Shown one piece after another: positions 45,138 to 55,330 of a DNA stretch of 64,000 nt. Each line of letters starts with the position of its first letter. The stretch's first letter is position 1. The notes beneath the pieces were generated by a model, which was given only the letters and a program-made list of their open reading frames with translations, did no database searches and was not told the origin of the DNA. Source of the DNA: Pyrus communis (Eukaryota > Streptophyta > Magnoliopsida > Rosales > Rosaceae); the NCBI RefSeq assembly GCF_963583255.1, contig NC_084813.1:12820001-12884000 (forward strand), given 5' to 3'. A program made the translations under genes and the position numbers.

Positions 45138-47340
45138 CTATTTGTTCATCATATAAGGCGGGCAGCGGGTTGGGCTGGGAGTCGGGGTGCTGGACAAAAT
45201 GCTGGTCGGGCTGCTAGACGGGCTCGGAGGTCTACGTGCCTGGGGCTGCTGTGGGTGGAGGGTCTCGGATGTGGAGGGGCCAACAACGATAAGCGCGAGC
45301 TTACTCCTTAAGTTTTCCACCTCATGCATCAATGTAGTGACTTGGCCTTGTGGTTGCGCCGATGATGAGGCCTCAGGGCGTGCTGACGAGCATGCCCCAT
45401 CTCCCGACTTTCGTCCGAGGGTTTGATACAAGGTCTCAGTTAGGATCTAAAACCCCGCATTCTCAGGTGGATCGATTGAACTTGATCGGAGTGCCGAGGG
45501 AAGTTGGGAGGCGGACTCCTTAAGCACAACCTGGCTCCTCTCCACCATCGTCACTTATGACAATAAGACAGAAGTGGATTAGTAATAATTAATATTAAAT
45601 TAAATTTTGAAATATTTAGAAGCGTAAGATACTAATTTAAAATTAAGTTTTACTTACATGCAGGTGCTCGACGAGCTCATCCCCTGGGAAAACATAAACA
45701 TCCTTAAAACGTCTATCTCGAGGAATTCTGAACCCACCTGGAAAAAAATAATAATAAAGTATAAAAAACAATGCTAGTGCGGAAAAGAAATTCAATATGC
45801 TTAGAAATTGGAAGTACCAATATTAAACACTTTATTTCTGTCATCGTGCCTTCATCCTATAGGAGAAGGGCTTCGAACTAGAATGGTGGAGAATAGTCTT
45901 CTTGTCCCGTTTGATCTTGTTTGCCTTCGTCTTCTTCTATTAACAATCAATGAACGTATTAGTGTAATATTTCAAGAAAATGAAACAAAAATTAACCAAA
46001 ATTAGTAATAATTAAAAAAAATTAAAAAAATAAGTACTAAATATTTAAGTACCAGATAGGCGGGCTCCTGAAAATTGGCCCAGAGCCACGCCGAGTTGTC
46101 CGTCTAGTCCTTCATCCAAATTGGCAACTTTCCTCGAGAGCGGCCTCTGGATCATTAAACAACTCAAAATGTTTGTGGAGGTCGTTCTTCCATTGCTTGT
46201 ACCAGTTTGAGAACAGCCTATTCAAGTACTTGTCCATCGACTTGTTTATGTCGTCAAAATTGTAGTTTATCTACAATTAGCAAATATTAAATTAAAATAA
46301 TTAAAAAATATTAAATTAAAAATAATGTTAAATATGAAAAATATTTTTTAATATAAATATATTTTTATATAAAAATGAATAAAACAATGTTAGGTACTTG
46401 CCGACAAAAAGTTGTGTACATTGGCCTTCGTCTCTACCGGGATCTCGCGTCACGATTTCCACAGCATAAGGCAATTGGTCCGGACGTGTGTCTCGCGTCG
46501 TACACCAATGCATTATGCTACTTTGGCGTAGGTGCAGTCCGATGCCGCTCGTCTTATCCAATCATGATACGCCCCTTGGTCACCCGAGTGACCTACTCCG
46601 TCTTCAATTGTTGGCAAGGTTTCCGGTGTTTTTCTTAGCTGCAAAAAAAATTAAAAACGTCAAACATACACTAAAAATTCTAACGAAATTTCAACAGAAC
46701 CTCCCCTATAATGATAACGTTTCCCAAAACTTGCAAACAATAAAAAACTACATACGATATCCAACAAACATTCAAAACAGTTTAATAATGCAATTTGGCA
46801 CCAAACACAGAATTGCAGCATATAACAATTTGGATTTAGCACACAATAAGCATAACAGTTGCAACAATTTATTTTTAACGACTATTAAATAAACTAACAT
46901 TATTATGCAAATTAATTGAATGTTGTTATTTTACCTGGGTGGGTGCTGTCGACATTGGATGTGGATGCCGATGTGAGCTAGGCGGAAGTGTCATCGAAGA
47001 TGTCGATGACGCCAGCATCTGTGTCACGTCAGGTATTCCCGAAGCAACCACTGGAGGCTCCATTGTACCACTCCTTGCAGGAATAGGATCCTCTCCTGAG
47101 CAAATGCTCGGGATCCTCATGACCAACCAACATGGGCCGTTGGATTTTGATCCAACGGCTACAATTATTATAACTTTTAGAAGGGTCTCTTGTTTGTAGT
47201 GTTGGTTGGTCATGAGGATCCCGAGCATTTGCTCAGGAGAGGATCCTATCCTATTCCCTCCTTGCAGTATGAAGTGGTGGAGGAGGTGCGGGGGATCCAT
47301 TGCTTGTAGCCTTGTGGCTAGAAATAAGACGAGACATCTA
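45138..47340 (-). pseudogene. TNP1-like CACTA protein (plant transposase Ptta/En/Spm family)
   Basis: Exon-like pieces read in order on the minus strand. An N-terminal Pro/Ser-rich part lies at 47340-46926. A middle part is at about 46638-46380. The conserved core at about 46260-46060 has DKYLNRLFSNWYKQWKNDLH then HFELFNDPE. A segment at 45735-45660 reads DVYVFPGDELVEHLH. The C-terminus (45540-45138) has ILTETLYQTLGRKSG and a coiled-coil-like VTTLMHEVENLRSKL before a proline-rich tail. Stops interrupt it and a MITE sits in the N-terminal part. In En/Spm such a protein binds subterminal repeats during transposition. Exon limits are approximate. Confidence 0.7.
47081..47257. mobile_element. Mutator-type MITE, copy 2 (177 bp)
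   Basis: It has the same terminal motif as 41826-42045 (aataggatcctctcctgagc and its complement). A perfect 10-bp target duplication, ctccttgcag, lies at 47071-47080 and 47258-47267. It is inserted in the N-terminal coding part of the TNP1-like gene. The centre, gggccgttgga...tccaacggc, is shared with copy 1. Confidence 0.88.
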
Positions 47341-47813
47341 CAAAAAGTTAAATAAAATTAATATTTAAAATACAAAATAGATCCCAATATCCCAACAATT
47401 ATCCTAAGTTTGAAGTTAACAAATTCTCCTAAAATAACTAATTCATCTACACTTATATTTTCACATAAAAAAATGTAACTAAATTTTACAAATTACTCCC
47501 AAAATGACTGATAACACACTTTTTACAAACGTAATTAAAACTAATCCCCTAGACCCTAGCCAAATCCAGCCCCTAAAAACTAACCCTAACCTTAATCTAA
47601 TAAGGGATCTTTTGATATAGGCGTCTCAGTTTTGAATTTTCTAGATCAAACATCCATGCCTTTTAGTGATTTGATTAAACTTTTTTTGTCATAATTTTGG
47701 TGTTATATGTATTAGAATTAATCATTTTCTTGACCAAAATTACATGACATGCCACTACCCATCTTTGCTAAAATATGACGGCAAAAAATATGCACATCAT
47801 ATTGAAACAAATT
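47341..47813. other. AT-rich non-coding stretch of the CACTA block
   Basis: There is no coding signal. Degenerate ccctaa-type words near 47540-47600 match those at 54480-54800 on the far side of the later insertions. Both may belong to one original intron or leader. Confidence 0.45.
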
Positions 47814-48496
47814 GGCTCATTATATTGGCATCCCACATTAAAATTTAATATTAAATGACTTATTTACTCCACTGTGTAATTACAAGACCTTATTAGATTT
47901 AAAAAAAATAAAAAAATATCTAAATACAAATCACTTTTAGCGTATTATTTATCTTCAATTATGAAAATAACTCCCATCCTCCATTGTTGAACAAAACCCA
48001 AACCAGTGAAACTACAAACATGTTGATTGAGAAAAATTATTTTTGACGAATGGAACACGAAATCAAAGTTTCGGAAGTTTCACAAGAGGTAAGACTTCAT
48101 ATTTTTTTATTGTTTTAGTGATTTCGACGACATCGATAATTATTTAATCTTGCTTTTGCTGCATTATTTAAACTTCTATGTTCGTATTCATCTTTTATGG
48201 ATCACAAGGATTACACGAAGGATTAAACACCTAAAATTACCACCAAATATTAAAAACATACGACATGGGTTTTAATGGTGGAATTGAAAACAAACCCACA
48301 TATGCTTGCCTTATGTTAAATTCCAGTCAGCATTTTTTGTCCAAATTAAGAGCTTTATTGATTAAAGCATAAGACTAACAGAGCATAAGACTATGCTTCC
48401 CTTTACCAATTAAAGTATAAGACTCGTATTGATATTCAGTTGTATGGTTCTTAGCAAATAATTGAGGTGTATGATTCTTAGTAAATAAACGAGGAT

Positions 48497-50746
48497 TTGA
48501 TACGAATTTTTGGTGTATTTAAACAAGATAACATACAAGGCAATACCTCTACAAGGGACACTGAGGCTGCAACAATGAGCGTTGTCAATTATACAAATGC
48601 ATTTAAAACTGATGAGGTAACTATTTTTAGTATATTATTAAATCCATACAAATGGTTGGACTTTATTTCTTGTGGTCCTTCAATTATTGAATGTGCATTT
48701 GTGAATTGCATGGAAACTCTTGCATTCTTTTTATGCAACATAGTGCATTAGGTTCATAATAGGGAATAGCATATGGGTTGGAATCTTAGCATGTCTACAA
48801 ACATTTTGTTAGTGGCAAATGACAATGATCTTGTATGTACAGGTGTTCAAAAGTAAAAAAGATTTGCTTGATTTGACTCGTGCACAAGGAAAAAAGAATA
48901 ATATGGTTATTGTCATCAAGAGGTCTGATGCAGGAGTGGTTGACCGAAGGAGGAAGAGAGTTCAAATAACATTTTCTTGTGAGAGACATGACGAGTATCA
49001 ATCCATATTGAGGAAGTCTGAAATTAATGATCAAAATTCTGATGCAAATAATAAGAAGAAGAAAGAACCAAGGAATACTGGTACTACAAAATGTAGATGT
49101 CTATTTATGTTGAAATGAGTCAACATTGGAGAAAAAGATGAATGGAAATTGTAGGTTGAGTGTGGGGTGCATAACCATACATATTCATAGTATCTTAAAG
49201 GGCATTCTTTTGTCGGACGATTAACTAAAGAACAAAATGAACTTTTAGTTGGCTTGTCTACAAGTTTAGTGAGACCCAAAGTTATTTTGAATACCATTTA
49301 GAAAAAATATCCACTTAATGTAACAACGATGACGACAATATGCAACACAAGAGACTATCATTGGGCAAAACAAACAGCAGGGAGATAAGAAATGCAACAG
49401 TTGTTAGGTAAGTTGGCTGAGTACAACTATGTTAAGCATCATTGAAGTACTAATGTTGATAATGTTGTTAGTGACTTGTTTTGGACTCACCCAATTAATG
49501 TTGATATCTTACATTGTTTCTCACATGTACTTATCATGGATTGCACGTACAAGACTAATAGGCATCGTTTTCCACCCCTGAAGATTTTAGGGGTAACTTC
49601 AACTGATATTACATTTTCGGTTTCATTTTCTTTCATTGACCATGAGAAGGAAGACAATTACACATGGGCATTGACTGAAGAAAGTTGAGGTTCCACCATA
49701 AAACTAATTGGCAATATAGGGAGTAGCCCAACTTACCTATAAGTCCATGCAAGGTCCTTCCTCCCATCAATGTGGGAAGACTCTAATGAATGATGATTGT
49801 ATTGCTAGTGTGAATGTCATTGATCAAGACTTAGCACTTATGAATGCCATTTGTAATGTTTTTCCTAGTACTCGACATTTATTGTGTAGATGGCATATAA
49901 ATCAAGCAGTTGCAACCAATTGAAAGAAACTTTTCACATTAGAGGAGGTTTGGAATATGTTTTTTAATGATTGGCAAACCTTGGTAAGTTCATCAACAGA
50001 AGAGTACTTACATAATTGGCATGCCTTTGAATCCAAATTTAGTTCTTTTGATGAAGGTATTGATTACTTGAAAACTACATGGCTGAATGAGCATAAGGAA
50101 AAGTTTGTGGCTGCATGGATTGACACTTGTATGCATTTTGGTACAAAAATAAGTAACATGTAATGTTTATCCTTGTTTTACTCAATATATAGCCCTGCTT
50201 TTATTATGTGTACTAACTTGTGCTAATGAATCGGGCGGAAAGTGCACATTTAAAGCTAAAACAGATGATTAGCTTTAGCTAGCTTAGCTTTGATATATTG
50301 TGGAATCAGAGTTGCAACACACTTAACTAAAGGCCTCATTTGAGAAGAGTAGATGTTTTGCCTACCATGGTTTGAAGCATGAAGAGTTGAGAGAGTTAAG
50401 AGGTTTTGTATCAATCGAAGCATTAAACACAATTGTGTGTGAAGCAAAAAGGTAATTTGAGGATTTGTTGTTTCTTTATGGTGTATGTATATTTACACAT
50501 ATAATTTTATTTATTTATTTTATTTTGAACATAATTGACTCAGTTGCTGATGATGTTGTATCATGTGGTTGCACTTTTCGTCGTACACACCAACTCCTAT
50601 GTGCTCATGAACTTGCAAAGTATAGGAGTAGTAGTCAACCAATTCTAATTGATTGTATACATCCTCGTTGGAGAAAGTTGGACATGATCATTGAATCTCC
50701 AACTTTTAGTCGCCCAATTCTTCCAATAAGCTCATTCACTGAATAA
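48497..50746 (+). pseudogene. MULE transposase with FAR1-type N-terminus and SWIM zinc finger
   Basis: A first exon ends at 48616 and a GT-AG intron (48617-48842) joins it to a FAR1-like DNA-binding domain (VFKSKKDLLDLTRAQGKKNN, then MVIVIKRSD). The MULE transposase domain follows at about 49470-49690, with the first catalytic aspartate in LIMDCTYKTNRHRFPPL and ILGVTSTDITFSVSF. The second acidic segment near 49815-49905 reads DQDLALMNAICNVFP then LLCRWHI. A SWIM zinc finger at about 50550-50620 has CGC, then LLCAHELAKY (CxC...CxH). More than ten in-frame stops and frame changes make it a pseudogene. The family includes FAR1/FHY3-like and MuDR-like transposases. Confidence 0.82.
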
Positions 50747-50800
50747 TTTGTCACCTGGTTTGATGGTCAAACTAATGAATCCAGACGACAACTGTGTAAA

Positions 50801-51840
50801 ATGGAGGAGTTGATGAACCCAAGTTCCACGACACTTACAGAACCAGTTAAAAAAATTAAAACCAAAGGGCGTCTTCGTAAAGTTGACACTTCTACTCGTC
50901 GGTTGCCATTGGCCTTTGAGATTGCAAAAGCTCTTTTAGGTCATGAAAGCCAATCACAACCCCTTAAAAAGAAACTAAGGGAAAGACCACGCAAATTAAA
51001 GGTACGCACTTATCATTATACTTGTGATGTTTGATATACTAATTGTAACTTCACTAAGTAACCCCTTGATTACTATACGTGATAGCTCCCTTTTACGCAC
51101 TCCGGCCGCCTTTACGCATCAATATATAGGGCAATTGCCTAAGGCAATAAGCAATACTACTATTGCGATTGATGTCTTGGAGATGGTAATTGTGGATATA
51201 AAGTCATAGCTGAGGCAATGGGATTTGGTCAAGATTCATGGCCAAGGGTACGTAAAGACCTATTGACGAAAGTACGTGGTTGCCCATTCCCATATGAGCA
51301 AGCTTTTGGTTGGAAAAAGAGGTGAAAGTACGTGGTTGCCCATTCCCATATGAGCAAGCTTTTGGTTGGAAAAAGAGGTGAAAGTACGTGGTTGCCCATT
51401 CCCATATGAGCAAGCTTTTGGTTGGAAAAAGAGGTGTTCTAAGATTGACCAAGCACTTGACTATTTTGAAGATTCATATGCACCAGAACTCTACTGGATG
51501 AGCATGCCAGATATGGGCCATCTTATAGCTTCATGTTATCATGTAGTGATGATTTTTTTATCCCGTTTGCAATGCCTTTCATTCCTACCTTTATATGTAT
51601 TAGGAGATGATGAAGCCACTAGTCTTCCTGAGATTGTTATTGGTTTAGTCAATGACAATCATTTTATACAGGTACAAAAAGTTGACTTTTTTTTTTTTTT
51701 TTTGGTTGTACAGCTACGTTTGGCACCAAGACATCCCATGTCATCGGTTGCACAAAATTGTCATACTCTTGCAGTAAATAACACTTAACAGCTTTACACC
51801 AACTACCAAGATCTTGTGGAACAATTTAAGCTATTACCAA
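50801..51840 (+). pseudogene. OTU-type cysteine protease domain downstream in the same MULE protein
   Basis: After a linker (50801-51002, TKGRLRKVDTSTRRLP) an OTU-like domain starts with the catalytic box DGNCGYKVIAEAMGFGQDSW. The Asp codon is at 51182 and the Cys codon at 51191-51193. It continues past a triplicated segment to YWMSMPDMGHLIASCYHVV. The catalytic histidine is in NDNHFIQ (codon 51660-51662). A further GT-AG intron with a long T tract (about 51671-51712) precedes the last exon. OTU proteases remove ubiquitin; in plant MULEs such C-terminal protease domains are known, with unclear transposition roles. The frame is broken by two extra 56-bp copies. Confidence 0.72.
51268..51435 (+). 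repeat. 56-bp segment in three perfect tandem copies
   Basis: Copies 51268-51323, 51324-51379 and 51380-51435 each start gaaagtacgtggttgcccat and end ggaaaaagaggt. The repeat lies inside the OTU coding region and 56 is not a multiple of three. Confidence 0.97.
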
Positions 51841-52558
51841 GTCTAAATAATGTAGCCACCACCAAAATGATATGTCTTGATTGTGACTAAGTTATGTTTT
51901 AGAAACTGAATTGAAATATATTGAGTGCTAGGTGAGATGAAATTTTTAAAAACAAGGCTTTTTTTTAATGGTGATTTTCAACTAGGCAATGGTTGTAGTG
52001 ACTATAGTATAGCCATGTCCTTCTGAGAGATCATGAACTGCTTGTAAAGTGAAGGCAAAAGCTATGGCCCCGAAGTGTTGCTCAATCTCATAATTCAAGA
52101 CTTAGCACCTATGAATCTCATAATTCACAAGCCATGGCCCCCGAACTGATACTAAGATTCTTTCTTGTAGGTTGACTTGGTTCGACTAAAATATGCAAAG
52201 GAAAATGGAAACAGCATGGTAGCTTTGAAATCATCATTATTATTATTGTAAAACGTTCAAATGAATCTAAACATTTTCCAAATCATTCAATTTGAAATCA
52301 TTCGGCAAACTAAACCTTCAAATATTTAGATTCAATCCCTGAAAATTAAAAATGAGTATTATAAGATTTGAGAAATGTGGGGTGTATATAGAAAATATAA
52401 GGTGTATATTGAAAATGTTGGGTGTGAGGGGATATTATGGGGAAGTATGTAGGGTGTATTAATATAATTTTTAATTGAAAAAGCAAATGCGGGGTGTATT
52501 AAGTATGTGGGGTTTATTCAACAACTTTTGGGGTGTTAATATAATAAGCCAACAAATT

Positions 52559-53091
52559 TCCTATAATCTAGCCTTGTGATTACACTCTCCTTCGTTAGAG
52601 ATAATTGTTAAAAAAAAAAAATGTTGGTTAGATTCAATTTATTTTCACAATAATGTTATAATTTAGCAATAATTATCTACGATTTATCATATTTTCTTTC
52701 CAAAATAGTTTAAAATACCAGAATAAGTTTTTCTTTTATTATGTTGAGCGAAAAAAGGATTAAGAATAATATAAATGTACTAATACACAATGTGTACAAA
52801 ACAAAAAGTACCAAAATAAAAATAATGTACAAATATCAACAATATGTACCAAATCAAATGTACCAAAATTGCAAATAAACATACTAATCAATGATTTTTA
52901 CAAATTCAAATGTACCCGCAGATAATATACACAGAATGTAATGTGCCTAATAATAATTCGTCAACAACTATACATAAAAATAAATAAATAAAAAAAATTG
53001 TGATCGAAAAATCATGTATGGAAGAAGAGAAAATATAGTTTAATTACTAGTATCTCCACTAAATAAGAAAAGTGCATTATGCAGGTAAAAG
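52559..53091. other. AT-rich flank between MULE and Cassandra; no gene
   Basis: There are only short frames. Several gtaccaaa/gtacaaa words repeat between 52790 and 52920 without a clear unit. Confidence 0.5.
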
Positions 53092-53377
53092 TGTCAAATC
53101 CTGGCACGGGGGGACCACTTCCCGGGCCCACTTCACCACCGTAGCACGATATTGTCTGCTTTGGGCCCCGACCACGCCCTCATGGTTTTGTTTCTGGGAA
53201 CTCAAACGAGAACTTCCCAATGGGTCACCCATCCTGGGATTACTTTAGCCCCCTTCTCGCTTAACTTCAGAGTTCTTACGGAACCCGAAGCCAGTGAGTT
53301 CCCAAAAGGCCTCGTGCTAAGTAGAGATAGGAATAAACATTTAAGGATCACTCCCCTGGGCGATGTGGGATGTTACA
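53092..53377 (-). repeat. Cassandra LTR A, with 5S-like segment
   Basis: This LTR is 286 bp. On the plus strand gggtcacccatcctggga and ctcgcttaacttcagagttc (about 53222-53276) are the complement of the 5S rRNA parts that include its internal promoter. Confidence 0.88.
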
Positions 53378-53447
53378 ATCCACCCCCCTTAGGGGCCCGA
53401 CGTCTTCGTCGGCACACCACGGCCAGGGTTAGGCTCTGATACCAAAT

Positions 53448-53649
53448 TGTCACATCCCGCCCTGAGGGGGGGACCACTTCCTGGGCTCGCTCCACCATCG
53501 TAGCACGATATTGACCGCTTTGGGCCCCGACCACGCCCTCACAGTTCTTACGAAACCCGAAGCCAGTGAGCTCCCAAAAAGCCTCATGCTAGGTAGAGAT
53601 GAGAATAAACATTTAAGGATCACTCCCCTGGGCGATGTGGGATGTTACA
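53448..53649 (-). repeat. Cassandra LTR B, 5S-like segment deleted
   Basis: This LTR is 202 bp. The sequence jumps from gaccacgccctcac to agttcttacg, which removes the stretch corresponding to about 53182-53270 of LTR A and with it the 5S-like promoter segment. Confidence 0.88.
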
Positions 53650-53719
53650 ATCCACCCCACTTAGGGGCTCGACGTCCTCGTCAACACACCACGGCCAAGG
53701 TTATGCTCTGATACCAAAT

Positions 53720-54003
53720 TATCACATCCCAGCCCGAGGCGGATCATTTCCCAGGCCCACTTCACTACCGTAGCACGATATTGTCCGCTTTGGGCTTACC
53801 ATTCCCTCACGGTTTTGTTTTTGAGAACTCACGAGCAACTTCCCAGTGGGTCACCCATCCTGGGATTGCTCTAGCCCCCTTCTCGCTTAACTTCGGAGTT
53901 CTTACGGAACTCGAAGCCAGTGAACTCCCAAAAGGCCTCGTGCTAGGTAGAGATGGGAATAAACATTTAAGGATCACTCCCCTGGGCGATGTGGGATGTT
54001 ACA
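53720..54003 (-). repeat. Cassandra LTR C, with 5S-like segment
   Basis: This LTR is 284 bp. It has the 5S-like segment again (gggtcacccatcctggga, cttaacttcggagttc). The outer end is mutated from tgtcaca to tatcaca. Confidence 0.88.
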
Positions 54004-54008
54004 AAAAG

Positions 54009-54860
54009 GATAAATTCAAAAACTATGTTAATTTTAAAAAGTATAATAATGACATGTAATTTAGCTTAACAGAAAATGTTGAGGAGGCTATTGGTCAAAG
54101 CACTTTAGTTAAATCTTAAAAAAAAAACACAGATGCTTAATCTAAATCATATAGAGAAATTGTAGGGGATTCTAATTTTCTCATCTAATAACTGAGATTA
54201 ACAAATTAATCCGAAAATTAAAAATTTCACAAATGTAAAAATGTAATAATACTGAATTTATTAATTTAAAAAATAAAATATACTAAACAAATAAAAAAAT
54301 TCGAAATGTAATTAAAATTTTTAATTATATAATTATTATTTACAAAATTAACCTAATTCGGCCTAATCAGGTTAATTTTGCAAACTTAACAAACTGATCC
54401 TCTAAATTTTTTAATTATATAATTACAAATTTAAATTATGCAACAATTATTTACAAACTTAACAAACTAATCCCTAAAATTAATGTTAACCTAATTCTGC
54501 CCTAAAAATAACCCCTAATTAACAGTTAACCCTAATGAACAAATTAAAAATTAACCCTTATGTAAATGCCCTAAAAATTAACCCTAAACTAATTGTACAA
54601 ATGTAAATAAAACTAAAAATATTAATGTAAAAATTTAAAATTTAAAAATTAACCCTAATCGCTAATCTAATATGTGCCCTACCCCTAACCTAATCCCCTA
54701 AATTACATTCCCCTAATTTGGAACCCTAACCTAATCCCCTAATCTGGAACCCTAACCTAATCTAATTACCTTAAATTCGACGCTAATCACACTAAACCCT
54801 AAGAAATTTAAAAAATAATTACAATTTTAAATTGTACTTGTATATATATGGAGGACGGCG
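54009..54860. other. AT-rich stretch with degenerate ccctaa words
   Basis: Words such as aaccctaa and cctaatcccctaa recur irregularly from about 54480 to 54800. The spacing is not the 7-bp telomere period and AT-rich spacers intervene. No gene is visible. Confidence 0.6.
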
Positions 54861-55330
54861 GCTCTGTGTCAAGGGAGAGAGGGACGACAGGGCTGTTGGG
54901 TTTGAGAGAGAAGGAGAGCGCAACTAAGAGAGAGGGAGAGTTGCACGAGAGAAAGAAGAAAGTGAGGGGAGATAAGAAGGTTGTCTGAAATAATTAAACG
55001 AACACTTTTGCGTGATGAACGTTTCGTCTCGTGAACAACTAGGTGTCGTAAGGTCTTAGTTGCACAACACATTAATTCGTTGCGCAAATTTTTTGAATTT
55101 TCGTGAAAATTTAAATTTTCTTTAAATATTAAACGGGCCATCAAATATAGAGATTGCTTGATGAAACAGGGATATTAGTAGCGCTAAGTGTATTTGCACG
55201 ATGAATTATTCGTATTTGTCTTGCAAAAGCCTAAAATTTAAAAAAAAATCAAATCAAATTTTTGGGCAAACCCCACATAAAATTAAAACACTTGCGCGAC
55301 GAAGTACAGGAACTCGTCGCGCAAACATTT
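54861..55330 (-). promoter_or_regulatory. CACTA leader-like stretch and subterminal-type motif cluster
   Basis: A purine-rich plus strand (pyrimidine-rich leader on the minus strand) at 54861-54975 is followed on its upstream side by cgtttcgtctcgtgaac, aggtgtcgtaagg, gcgcgacgaag and cgtcgcgcaaac motifs. The same arrangement occurs at 62890-63240 and in the nested CACTA at 21150-21400. It probably marks a promoter, or an element end, for the TNP1-like gene. Confidence 0.45.

Larger units (their letters stand above)
47814..52550 (+). mobile_element. Mutator-like element (MULE) encoding a FAR1/MULE/SWIM/OTU protein
   Basis: The left end ggctcattatattggcatcc and the complement of the right end (ggcttattatattaacaccc) form an imperfect inverted repeat of about 22 bp. 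The flanking sequence aacaaatt is a perfect 8-bp direct repeat at 47806-47813 and 52551-52558. The internal genes read on the plus strand, opposite to the CACTA genes around them. The subterminal right side has several gggtgtat repeats (52380-52545). Confidence 0.72.
53092..54003 (-). mobile_element. Cassandra TRIM array: LTR-int-LTR-int-LTR
   Basis: Three LTRs alternate with two internal regions of about 70 bp. On the minus strand each LTR starts tgtaacatcccacatcgccc and ends near gggatgtgaca. The internal part carries the primer site TTGGTATCAGAGCC and a purine tract AAGGGGGGTGGATT. The complete LTRs hold a minus-strand 5S-rRNA-like segment, the hallmark of Cassandra. A perfect target duplication aaaag flanks the whole array (53087-53091, 54004-54008). 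It was therefore one insertion that later expanded, or inserted as a tandem. Confidence 0.9.

Noticed and set aside
51204..51452. Minus-strand open frame with internal repeats
   Set aside because: It is the reverse-strand shadow of the triplicated 56-bp segment of the OTU coding region.
53180..53320. 5S rRNA-like sequence
   Set aside because: It is antisense, diverged from 5S rRNA and placed inside repeated LTRs with a primer site and purine tract, so it is the Cassandra 5S-derived segment and not a 5S gene.
54480..54800. Telomere-like ccctaa words
   Set aside because: The words are irregular, separated by AT-rich spacers and lack a 7-bp period. They also occur at 47540-47600, so they are part of the CACTA block.
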